A stretch of DNA of 6,380 nt from Planctomycetota bacterium (GTDB lineage: Bacteria; Planctomycetota; Planctomycetia; Pirellulales; Pirellulaceae), in NCBI GenBank assembly GCA_019347795.1, contig JAHWKS010000353.1:1-6380 (forward strand), written 5' to 3'. Position numbers and translations under genes: made by a program. Below, piece after piece: positions 1-6,123 of this stretch (the stretch's first letter is position 1; the number at the start of each line of letters is the position of its first letter). The notes beneath the pieces are model-generated. The model searched no databases. It saw nothing but the letters and a program-made list of their open reading frames with translations, and was not told where the DNA came from.

Positions 1-316
1 CGTTACTTTGAAAGTTGTTCGGGTTGGGATCCTCGGCCCGCATGTCCTGCACGAGGACCTGCACGCTGAACGAATCGCCGACGCTGACCGATTGAGCGCC
101 TTGGATCTCCGGGATAATCGAAGCGGGAGTTCCTTCTCCTTCAGCGAGCAGCTCGGTCGAGTCAACAAACGTCACCGCGTCGGCCGCCAGCAATTCTCGC
201 CGCTCCAACGACTCCAGCGAGTGCCGCCGCGCGAGAGGAGCCCGCGACCGCCTGCCTCTCCAGCGGGGGAACAAGCGGGAAAAGCGGCCTTTGCGTCGAG
301 CGTTCTTCTTCATCAT
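1..316 (-). CDS. LEPR-XLL domain secreted/surface protein, N-terminal fragment
   Basis: Reading the minus strand from the tandem ATG ATG at 316-311 gives 105 codons with no stop before the window edge, so the gene is partial at its 3' end. The first 40 residues are extremely basic (about 16 Lys/Arg). They are followed by L34-E-S-L-E-R-R-E-L-L-A-A45, a close match to the LEPR-XLL N-terminal signature (L-E-x-L-E-x-R-x-L-L-A) of large planctomycete exported proteins. The signature is thought to act as a targeting segment; its mechanism is not established. Residues 75-93 (Q-S-V-S-V-G-D-S-F-S-V-Q-V-L-V-Q-D-M-R) resemble the opening beta strands of the cohesin-like domain that often follows in these proteins, where the strands lead into a G-V-F-A-A-Y-type segment. 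That continuation lies outside the window and is inferred. The frame stays open upstream of 316 but has no ATG there, and the basic leader begins naturally at this ATG pair. There is no clear Shine-Dalgarno. Whether ATG 316 or ATG 313 is used cannot be decided. The full protein's function is unknown. Confidence 0.85.
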   Translation of the reverse strand, partial: MMKKNARRKGRFSRLFPRWRGRRSRAPLARRHSLESLERRELLAADAVTFVDSTELLAEGEGTPASIIPEIQGAQSVSVGDSFSVQVLVQDMRAEDPNPNNFQSN

Positions 317-734
317 GGACTTCAAGCGAACTCGAAAAAGGGAACCGGCTGCCGCGAGGCGATGAAGCGATCTACAGACCACGGCGGGATCAGGCACGCA
401 GGGGCAGCCCCTGCCCAGACGGCGCAAAGTGCCGCCCGCTAGGCACTTACGAGATGCCCGGCGCCGAACGAAGTGACGAGAGACTGGAAACCAGACGTTG
501 AAATATCCCCGCACCCACGTGGCGAAAACGCACCCTTCGTTGCCTTAGATGTATGTCGCCCCGGAAAAGTTGCACGGCCGAACAATTCGCCGCCGACCGG
601 AAAAAGCTTCCAAATCCACCCATCTTGCCCACTTTTTGCTTCCACCGATGATCACCGCGGCGAGTGATCCGCTACATAACATTAGCACGGTCCAAGAGTT
701 AAATTGGTTCACCGCTTTCTTGTGAGACGGAAGC
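317..734. other. Intergenic region with no supported gene
   Basis: These 418 bases separate the corC-like operon from the LEPR-XLL gene; both are on the minus strand. Short open frames of about 61-68 codons exist on both strands (for example minus 632-447), but they overlap each other, have no recognisable domain or membrane segment and no convincing ribosome site. I do not call them genes. The stretch should hold the terminator of the corC operon and the promoter of the LEPR-XLL gene, but I cannot point to a convincing -35/-10 pair on the minus strand. It is visibly less GC-rich near 660-725 than the flanking coding DNA. The only clear structure is the inverted-repeat cluster at 393-433. Confidence 0.6.
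393..433. repeat. GC-rich inverted-repeat cluster
   Basis: Outer arms GGCAC (393-397) and GTGCC (429-433) enclose a perfect 15-base palindrome-like element, CAGGGGC-A-GCCCCTG, at 399-413. A second small hairpin, GGCGC-AAA-GTGCC with one G-U pair, is possible at 421-433 and competes with the outer arms. No T tract follows on either strand, so it is not a standard intrinsic terminator. If transcribed, it would lie in the leader of the LEPR-XLL gene, about 80 bases before its start. It could be a protein-binding site, a structured leader or a dispersed repeat; the sequence alone does not decide. Confidence 0.4.
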
Positions 735-738
735 TCAC
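722..738 (-). terminator. Weak hairpin at the end of the corC-like operon
   Basis: The minus strand reads GTGAG-CTTCCGT-CTCAC across the TGA stop of the second CorC-like gene: a 5-bp stem with a 7-base loop. The stem includes the stop codon and has no T run after it, so it is a poor intrinsic terminator. It is recorded as the only hairpin seen at the operon end. Confidence 0.15.
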
Positions 739-2069
739 GGCCCGTTATTATCCTCGCCCGCGGTGGGAAGGGGGATCACGCGGCACTCCGCTACTCCGTG
801 GCCGGCCACTGCGGTCACTTCGAACTGCACGTGATCGAACTCGACCGCGTCGCCCGGTCGGGCGGGACGCCCCAAAAGAAGCAGCACCAGCCCGCTGACG
901 CTGTCCACCTCGTCGTGCTCCAGCTCGATGCCCAGATGCTCTCCGACTTCGGGCAATCGGACCGGTCCGGCGGCATGGAGGACCCCCTGCTCGTCGCGGT
1001 AGATTTCCGGACGCCCCTCCAATCCGCCCGGCTCTTCGATATCGCCCACGATCTCCTCGAACAGGTCCTCCATCGTGAGGATTCCCGCCGTGCCGCCGTG
1101 CTCGTCCATGACGACCACCATCTGCGCCCGCGCGGCCCGCATCGCCTCCAGCACGCGGTCCAGCGTGAGCGGCTCCGGCACTCGCGGCACGGGCCGGACC
1201 ACGTCGGACGAAAGAGAGCGGCCGTGGATGAGAATGCGAAACAGATCCTTTAAGTGCACCACGCCGAGGATGTGATCCAGATCCTTCTCGAACACCGGAT
1301 AGCGCGTGTGGCGTGAGCGGCGGATGATGCGTTTGATCTCGTCGGTTCCGGCGCCTGCGGGGATGCCGATCGCCTTGGTGCGCGGGACCATCACTTCGCT
1401 GGCGGCGATATCGCCGAACTCCAGGAGGTCGCTCAACACGCGCCCCGACTCCGCGCGGAGCAGGCCGCCGCGTTGGCTCTCGCGAATCACGTACTGCAGC
1501 TCCTCCGCGGAGTAGTAGCGTTCATGGCCGACGGCCTGGCGGCGGATTCCCAGAAGCCGCAACACGCCGTTGCCCAGTCCGGCAAGGAAAATCACCAAGG
1601 GAAACGCGGCGTACTGCGTCCACTGCACGGGCCGGATGAGCCACAAGGCCGCGCTCTGCGGTTGTTGCAGCGCGAGGGATTTGGGGACCATTTCTCCCAG
1701 TACGATGTGCAAGTAAGTCAGCAGCACAATCGACAACACGCTCGCCAGGGCATGCGCTGCCAGCCACCCTGGCATGCCGACCGCGTCCAGGCCGTGTCCG
1801 ATCCACACGGCGAGCACGTGCTCGCCGTACATCCCCAGTCCCAGGCTGGCGACGGTGATGCCCAACTGCGCGGTGGCGATGCAGCGATCCTGCAGCCGCG
1901 CCTCGGATAAGATTCGCCGCAGCGTCCCCGCCGCCCGATTCCCCTCATCGGCCAGCCGCTCGATGGCGGCCCGCGGCGCCATCACCAGCGCGAACTCGGC
2001 CGCCACGAACAAGCCGTTGAGCAGGATCAGCGTGGTGATGATGGCCAGCGGAAGCACGTATTCGATCAC
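735..2069 (-). CDS. CNNM/CorC-type transporter with CBS pair (second gene of pair)
   Basis: This 444-residue protein has the normal full length and domain order of the HlyC/CorC (CNNM/UPF0053) family, inner-membrane proteins linked to Mg2+ and other divalent-cation efflux or homeostasis. Residues 1-200 form the DUF21/CNNM membrane domain, with N18-G-L-F-V-A-A-E-F in the first helix, further hydrophobic segments near 103-123 and 152-172, and the family signature G125-E-M-V-P-K130. A CBS pair follows (about 222-342). It carries E-V-M-V-P-R at 225-230, T-R-Y-P-V at 255-259 and D322-E-H-G-G leading into [13 protein letters not shown], the usual nucleotide-binding region of CorC CBS modules. A CorC_HlyC domain covers about 355-435. 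The start is GTG (2069-2067), overlapping the TGA of the upstream paralogue in GTGA and preceded by AAGGAGG. Family assignment is firm. The exact ion and direction of transport are not shown by sequence, and older 'hemolysin' names should not be taken literally. Confidence 0.93.
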   Translation of the reverse strand: MIEYVLPLAIITTLILLNGLFVAAEFALVMAPRAAIERLADEGNRAAGTLRRILSEARLQDRCIATAQLGITVASLGLGMYGEHVLAVWIGHGLDAVGMPGWLAAHALASVLSIVLLTYLHIVLGEMVPKSLALQQPQSAALWLIRPVQWTQYAAFPLVIFLAGLGNGVLRLLGIRRQAVGHERYYSAEELQYVIRESQRGGLLRAESGRVLSDLLEFGDIAASEVMVPRTKAIGIPAGAGTDEIKRIIRRSRHTRYPVFEKDLDHILGVVHLKDLFRILIHGRSLSSDVVRPVPRVPEPLTLDRVLEAMRAARAQMVVVMDEHGGTAGILTMEDLFEEIVGDIEEPGGLEGRPEIYRDEQGVLHAAGPVRLPEVGEHLGIELEHDEVDSVSGLVLLLLGRPARPGDAVEFDHVQFEVTAVAGHGVAECRVIPLPTAGEDNNGP

Positions 2070-3397
2070 GGCGCCTCCTTAGTTTCGGTTTGCCCATTCT
2101 GCTCCGGCAGGCGCGAGATCAGCACCGACGTGACGGCTCGTTTGTTGACTCCCTCCACTTCGATGGCGACGCCGTCAATGTTGACGCGCTCCCCCACCGC
2201 GGGAACACGCCCCAGCGCGTGCGACACCAGGCCGCCGACGGTCGCCGCCTCGCCCGCCAGCTTCACGCCCAACAGCGGGGCCAGCTCATCCAGCCGCGCG
2301 GCGCCGGGGGCGCGAATCCGCCCGTCCGGAAGGCGCTCCGGCTCGCGATCGGGCAGCTTGAACTCGTCGGCGAAGTCGCCGAACACCTCCGTGAGCACGT
2401 CTTCCAGCGTCACCAGGCCTTCGATCCCTCCGAACTCGTCCACAAGCACCGCCTGTTGGCAGCGATGCTCCCGGAAGAGGGCCAAGAGCCGGTCGGCCGT
2501 CACGCCGCGCGGAATCGTGAGGATCGGCCGCATCATTTGCGTCACGGGCGGGAGCGATCCGGCCTCAATGTACCGGGCGATCACATCCTTGATGTAGAGC
2601 ACGCCGACGACGTTGTCCTTCGATCCGCGGACCACGGGAAAGCGGGAGTAGGGGCTGTCCACCAATCGCTGGAGCACGGCGTCGGGCGGGCAGTCGGCGT
2701 CGATGGTGGCCATGTGCAGCCGCGCCACCATCAACTGGCTGGCCGGCCGCTGGCTAAGGCGGAGGGCCTGGTGCAGTCGATGCTGCTCCTCCGGCTCCAG
2801 GAGCCCGCCGTCGCGGCTTTCCACGATCAGCAGCTCAATCTCCTGCGGCGAATGGATGTGCCGGTGCCCGCCCCCTCGCACGCCGAGCATTCGCAGTATC
2901 AGTGTGCCGCTGCCATTGAGCACCACGATGAACCAGGCGAAGAGCCGCAGCGACCACGTCATCGGCATCACGGTGGCCAGCGCCGTCTGCGTGGGGAACT
3001 GCAGCGCGAGCGATTTGGGCGCCAACTCTCCCAGCACCATCTGCGCCGCGGTCAGCGCCAGCAGCACCGCGACGGCCGCCGTCGAGAACGCGGCCGCGGC
3101 ATGCAGCGAAAACCACGACTCCAGAAGCGGGGCCAACTCCGGCGTGAGCGTCGCCTGTCCCACGGCCCCGAGCATCAGACTGGAGAACGTGATGCCCACC
3201 TGGCAGCAGGCGACGTAGCGGTCCAGCTCCGAGGCGTCTTCAATTCGCGGCAGCAGCCGCGCCGCCAGGCGGCTTCCATCTTCCGCCAGGGCGCGGATGC
3301 GGCTGTGGCGGACGCCCACCGCGGCAAACTCGCCCGCCACGTAGAACGCGTTCACCGCGATCATCGTGATAATGAGAATGCCGGCGAGGAGCAACAC
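2066..3397 (-). CDS. CNNM/CorC-type transporter with CBS pair (first gene of pair)
   Basis: This 443-residue paralogue of the downstream gene has the same architecture. The CNNM/DUF21 membrane domain (about 1-200) has N16-A-F-Y-V-A-G-E-F in its first helix, hydrophobic segments near 101-122 and 149-171, and G123-E-L-A-P-K128. A CBS pair (about 218-340) contains S-R-F-P-V-V at 251-256, V-L-Y-I-K-D at 266-271 and D320-E-F-G-G leading into V-T-L-E-D-V-L-T-E-V-F-G-D. A CorC_HlyC domain covers about 352-430. It is more divergent than its partner: the usual M-V-P-R at the start of the first CBS is M-V-A-R here (223-226). The predicted role is inner-membrane divalent-cation transport or its regulation. 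The start is the GTG at 3397-3395, the first start codon after an in-frame TGA, with no Shine-Dalgarno, so TTG at 3394 or the internal ATG at codon 12 cannot be fully excluded. The latter would cut into the first helix. It is first gene of the minus-strand operon. Confidence 0.92.
   Translation of the reverse strand: MLLLAGILIITMIAVNAFYVAGEFAAVGVRHSRIRALAEDGSRLAARLLPRIEDASELDRYVACCQVGITFSSLMLGAVGQATLTPELAPLLESWFSLHAAAAFSTAAVAVLLALTAAQMVLGELAPKSLALQFPTQTALATVMPMTWSLRLFAWFIVVLNGSGTLILRMLGVRGGGHRHIHSPQEIELLIVESRDGGLLEPEEQHRLHQALRLSQRPASQLMVARLHMATIDADCPPDAVLQRLVDSPYSRFPVVRGSKDNVVGVLYIKDVIARYIEAGSLPPVTQMMRPILTIPRGVTADRLLALFREHRCQQAVLVDEFGGIEGLVTLEDVLTEVFGDFADEFKLPDREPERLPDGRIRAPGAARLDELAPLLGVKLAGEAATVGGLVSHALGRVPAVGERVNIDGVAIEVEGVNKRAVTSVLISRLPEQNGQTETKEAP
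2074..2080 (-). promoter_or_regulatory. Shine-Dalgarno for the second CorC-like gene
   Basis: The minus strand reads AAGGAGG, then four bases (CGCC), then GTG. It lies inside the last codons of the upstream gene (T-K-E-A-P-stop). A full anti-Shine-Dalgarno match at this point fixes the GTG at 2069 as the start and suggests that the second gene can initiate strongly rather than depend only on termination-reinitiation. The four-base spacing is slightly short. Confidence 0.75.
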
Positions 3398-3426
3398 GGG
3401 CGTTAGCGGGGAAACGGATCACGGAC

Positions 3427-3464
3427 TGCGGCCGCCGAGCGTCCTCCGACCCCCGGCGGCCGCA
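3427..3464. repeat. 11-bp perfect inverted repeat in the corC leader
   Basis: TGCGGCCGCCG at 3427-3437 and its exact complement CGGCGGCCGCA at 3454-3464 flank a 16-base spacer. As RNA this would be a very stable all-but-one G-C stem. It lies about 30 bases upstream of the first CorC-like start. The predicted minus-strand -10 box is just outside it (3472-3477), so the stem would sit at the very 5' end of that transcript. No T run follows. It may be a transcript-stabilising or translation-modulating hairpin, or an operator for a dimeric regulator. Confidence 0.6.
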
Positions 3465-3471
3465 CCTCGCC

Positions 3472-3499
3472 ATTCTATCGCCGCACCGGCAGGTGAGAA
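3472..3499 (-). promoter_or_regulatory. Candidate sigma70-like promoter for the corC-like operon
   Basis: On the minus strand TTCTCA (3499-3494, 4 of 6 to TTGACA) and TAGAAT (3477-3472, 5 of 6 to TATAAT) are separated by 16 bases. Initiation would be expected near 3465, giving a leader of about 68 bases before the GTG at 3397. This rests on consensus matching only, and planctomycete promoters are not well characterised. Confidence 0.4.
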
Positions 3500-3547
3500 A
3501 GAATGCGAGACGCCCCCCTCGTTGCAGCCGGGTGCGGAATATCTGGA

Positions 3548-3576
3548 TAGACCGGGCAGGCGGCGCGCGGCATAAT
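3548..3576 (+). promoter_or_regulatory. Candidate sigma70-like promoter for the TPR-PAP2 operon
   Basis: TAGACC (3548-3553, 4 of 6 to TTGACA) and CATAAT (3571-3576, 5 of 6 to TATAAT) have the ideal 17-base spacing. The -10 box is the most AT-rich spot in a GC-rich region. Initiation near 3583 would leave a leader of about 59 bases to the ATG at 3642. It diverges from the corC promoter, and the two core promoters do not overlap. Confidence 0.45.
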
Positions 3577-3641
3577 AAACGGCGCAAACCGCGCATTCGG
3601 CGAGGCCGGGCCGCCCCGAACGATCTTTCAGGAGTCTCTCC

Positions 3642-5282
3642 ATGACGATGCGAATCTCCGCAGGGATGTTCCTTGCGATCTGCTTTCTCTGCCTGGCGTC
3701 GGCGTCTTGGGCGCCGGCCCAGGAGCAGGCCGGGCAGGCCGACCTCGATCAGGCGACGCAGAAGATGATCTCCGCCGAGCGGCTGGCGGACCTGGAGGAG
3801 GTCATCGAGCTGTGCGAAAGCGCGATCGCCAAAGGACTCGACGACGATAACGTCAAGTTCGCCCAGCAGTTGATGACCTCCGCCCTGTTTCAACGGGCCC
3901 AGCAGTTCTCGGCGCCGATCTTCGAGCAGCAGCCGCCGAATCCCCGCTGGCCGCTGCTGCGGAACCTCGCCCTCCGCGATGTGAACAAGGCGGTGGAGCT
4001 GAACTCCGACTTCGGCGACGCCCACCTGCTCAAGGCGAAGCTGCTGGCCCTTCCCGGCGGCGACGCCAAGGAAGCCCGGCGGGCGGCCGGCGAGGCGGCG
4101 CGCAGCTTCACCGACGACGACCGCAAGAAAGCCGAGTCGCTCTTGCTCCGCGCCGCCCTGGCGGAAGAGGACGACGAGCGGCTGGCCGATTTGAACCAGG
4201 CCCTGGAGGTCGATCCCGAGAGCCTCGACGCCCGCCTCACCCGCGGTTTGCACTACCTGCAGGCGGAAGAGAACGACAAGGCGATCGCCGACTTCCGCGC
4301 GGTCCTGGAGAGCGACCCCGACCGCTCCGAGGCCTGGCACGGGCTGGCCGAAGCGCTGGTGAACCAGGAGAAGTACGACGAGGCGCTGGAAACGATCAAC
4401 AAGGCGATCGCAGCCGCGCCCGAGGAGCCGATGGGCTTCAACATGCGGGCCCGCATCCATGCCCTCAAGGAAGACATCGAGGCGGCCGCGGACGATCTCG
4501 ATCAAGCGCTCAAGCTGGATGAGGAGAACATCCCTGCGCTGTTGATGCGGGCCCGCGTGCGGCAACTGCAGGGGGAGTCCAAAGCGGCGCTGGAGGACGT
4601 GAACCGGGCCCTCGAGCTTCGTCCCGGCCTTGTGCAGGGGCTGGAGCTGCGCAGCGCGCTGCTGGCCGCCTCCGACAAGCTCGAAGAGGCGATCGGCGAT
4701 CTCCGCAAGCTGCTGCACGCCGATCCGCAGCACATGGAGTGGCGCCTGCAGTTGGCGCTGTACCACCAGGCCGACAGCCGTCCGCGGAAGGCGATTCAGC
4801 TCTTCAACGAGATCCTTGAAGACGATCCGCAGAACGTGATCGCGCTTCGGGGCCGGGGGGACGCGTACATCAGCATCGGCGAGCACAAGAAGGCCGTCGC
4901 CGATTTGGAAGCAGCGCTCAAGCTGCAGCCGGAAAATGACGGCATTCTCAACAACCTGGCCTGGCTGCTGGCCACCTCGCCCGACGACGAGGTTCGCAAC
5001 GGCGAGCGGGCGATCGAGCTGGCCACGAAGGCGTGCGAGGTGACCGAGTACAAGGAGGCGCACATCCTCAGCACGCTCGCCTCCGGCTACGCCGAGCAGG
5101 GGGACTGGGAGAATGCCATTAAATGGTCCGAGAAGGCGGTTGAGCTGGGCGAAGGCGAAGTGAAGGAGCAGCTCGAGAACGAGCTGAAGAGTTACCGCGA
5201 GAAGAAGCCCTGGCGGGAGCGGCAGAACGTGGAAGAGAAGCCGGAGTCCAAAGTCCCGCTGGACAGCGAATTCCAACTGTGA
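3642..5282 (+). CDS. Exported TPR-repeat protein
   Basis: This 546-residue protein starts with a classical signal peptide: M-T-M-R, a hydrophobic core at about 7-22, and a likely cleavage site after A24-P-A26. There is no lipobox, so it is probably periplasmic or otherwise soluble outside the inner membrane. Partial TPR-like helices occupy about 105-155 and a looser repeat sits at 162-194. From 195 to 432 there are seven consecutive TPRs of exactly 34 residues, with Gly/Ala at position 8, Ala at 20 and usually Pro at 32. Residues 433-472 form an extended repeat (N-N-L-A-W-L-L-A-T-S-P-D-D-E) with an insertion of about five residues, common in planctomycete TPR proteins. A final canonical TPR lies at 473-506, then a charged tail. 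TPRs form a superhelical scaffold for protein binding; no enzyme domain is present and the partner is unknown. The ATG is preceded by AGGAG (3630-3634) with a seven-base gap, a good ribosome site; a second ATG at codon 3 is less likely. The stop overlaps the PAP2 start in GTGA, implying coupled translation. Confidence 0.9.
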   Translation: MTMRISAGMFLAICFLCLASASWAPAQEQAGQADLDQATQKMISAERLADLEEVIELCESAIAKGLDDDNVKFAQQLMTSALFQRAQQFSAPIFEQQPPNPRWPLLRNLALRDVNKAVELNSDFGDAHLLKAKLLALPGGDAKEARRAAGEAARSFTDDDRKKAESLLLRAALAEEDDERLADLNQALEVDPESLDARLTRGLHYLQAEENDKAIADFRAVLESDPDRSEAWHGLAEALVNQEKYDEALETINKAIAAAPEEPMGFNMRARIHALKEDIEAAADDLDQALKLDEENIPALLMRARVRQLQGESKAALEDVNRALELRPGLVQGLELRSALLAASDKLEEAIGDLRKLLHADPQHMEWRLQLALYHQADSRPRKAIQLFNEILEDDPQNVIALRGRGDAYISIGEHKKAVADLEAALKLQPENDGILNNLAWLLATSPDDEVRNGERAIELATKACEVTEYKEAHILSTLASGYAEQGDWENAIKWSEKAVELGEGEVKEQLENELKSYREKKPWRERQNVEEKPESKVPLDSEFQL

Positions 5283-6016
5283 ACACCGCTCTTCGCGACG
5301 CCGCTCACAGGACGTATCGCTGGCTCGCCGGCCGGCGACTGGTGACCTTGTTCACGATGCTCCTGCTGGTGGCCGGCACGTGGGCGTTCATCGAATTGGC
5401 CGACGAGGTGCTGGAAGGGGAGACGCAGGCCTTCGATGAAGCCATCCTGGAGGCCCTCCGCCAGGGCGAAGGGCTGGGCGAGCCGATTGGGCCGTCCTGG
5501 GTGCGCGGCGCCGCCCGCGATCTGACGTCGCTGGGGAGCGCGGCGGTGCTCGTGACGTTCACCTTCGTCGCCGCCGGCTACCTGCTGCTGGTGAGCGACT
5601 ACTTCGCCGCGGGGCTGGTCCTCGCCGCGACCTGGACGGGTCAGGCGGTGTGCATGGCCCTCAAGACGTCGCTCGACCGCGCCCGTCCCGACATCGTGCC
5701 GCATTGGGACGACGTGATGACCGCCAGCTTCCCCAGCGGCCACTCGATGATGGCCGCGGTCGTCTATCTGACGCTGGGCGTGGTAATTGCGAATTTCGTG
5801 CGAAGCCGGCCCCTCAAGTCGTACTGCATCGCCGTGGCGGTAACGCTGACGATCCTCGTCGGCGCCAGCCGCATCGTCTTAGGCGTGCACTACCCGACCG
5901 ACGTGCTGGCGGGCTGGACCGCCGGGCTGGTGTGGGCCATTCTCTGCGGATCGCTGGTGGGAATGCTCAAGCGCAGACACGAGCGGCGGAAAGCGGCGCG
6001 GGAAGCCGCGAGCTGA
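5279..6016 (+). CDS. PAP2-family membrane lipid phosphatase
   Basis: This 245-residue integral membrane protein carries all three phosphatase motifs of the PAP2 superfamily. Motif 1 is K129-x6-R136-P137. Motif 2 is P152-S-G-H155, with His155 the predicted acid/base. Motif 3 is S197-R198-x5-H204-x3-D208, with His204 the predicted nucleophile. Hydrophobic segments lie near 21-40, 86-106, 108-127, 156-174, 182-195 and 209-230, matching the six-helix topology of PgpB/BcrC-like enzymes, and the C-terminus is a basic tail. Family members hydrolyse lipid phosphates such as undecaprenyl diphosphate, phosphatidylglycerol phosphate or phosphatidate on the outer face of the inner membrane. Which substrate applies is not visible in the sequence. 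The GTG start (5279) overlaps the TPR gene's TGA in GTGA; no good Shine-Dalgarno precedes it, so it probably relies on reinitiation after the TPR gene. All catalytic residues are intact. Confidence 0.92.
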   Translation: MNTALRDAAHRTYRWLAGRRLVTLFTMLLLVAGTWAFIELADEVLEGETQAFDEAILEALRQGEGLGEPIGPSWVRGAARDLTSLGSAAVLVTFTFVAAGYLLLVSDYFAAGLVLAATWTGQAVCMALKTSLDRARPDIVPHWDDVMTASFPSGHSMMAAVVYLTLGVVIANFVRSRPLKSYCIAVAVTLTILVGASRIVLGVHYPTDVLAGWTAGLVWAILCGSLVGMLKRRHERRKAAREAAS

Positions 6017-6039
6017 GGAGGCCTTCTCGCTCGGCCTTC
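6017..6039 (+). terminator. Hairpin just after the PAP2 gene, possible terminator
   Basis: Immediately after the TGA, GGAGGCC (6017-6023) can pair with GGCCTTC (6033-6039) as a 7-bp stem with one G-U pair and a 9-base loop. No T run follows (CAGGCATAG comes next), so intrinsic termination would be inefficient. It may instead be an mRNA 3'-end stabiliser or a chance structure between the PAP2 and pyrD genes. Confidence 0.25.
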
Positions 6040-6123
6040 CAGGCATAGACGCCATCGCATTGACGGCCCCCATCGCAGCACGGTAGCTTGGGTTCTCGCT
6101 TTCCAGAAACTCCGAGTCGATCT

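Noticed and set aside
8..442. A 144-codon plus-strand frame at the left edge
   Set aside because: It lies opposite the LEPR-XLL gene, whose minus-strand reading contains a recognisable signature; the plus-strand product is basic, low in hydrophobics and unlike any family I know.
447..632. Short minus-strand frames of 61 and 68 codons in the 317-734 gap
   Set aside because: Two overlapping frames cover the same bases, neither has a convincing ribosome site, and the peptides show no hydrophobic segment or motif.
735..3397. Hemolysin function for the CorC-like pair
   Set aside because: 'Hemolysin' is a historical family label; the domains seen (CNNM, CBS pair, CorC_HlyC) indicate a cation transport role, and no toxin feature is visible.
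2090..3406. A 438-codon plus-strand open frame opposite the first CorC-like gene
   Set aside because: The translation is dominated by R, H, Q and A with no domain or membrane segment, and the opposite strand has a complete, conserved CNNM-CBS-CorC_HlyC protein.
3398..3641. Mg2+ riboswitch (M-box) upstream of the CorC-like operon
   Set aside because: The leader available to the minus transcript is only about 70-240 bases, and apart from one simple 11-bp stem I could not find the multi-helix M-box architecture.
3240..5276. A 678-codon open frame on the minus strand opposite the TPR gene
   Set aside because: It is antisense to a clear signal-peptide TPR protein, and its product is a low-complexity L/V/G/R/Q-rich chain with no domain. 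Long antisense frames are expected opposite GC-rich genes with strong third-position bias. It also runs into the 5' end of the CorC-like gene in another frame.
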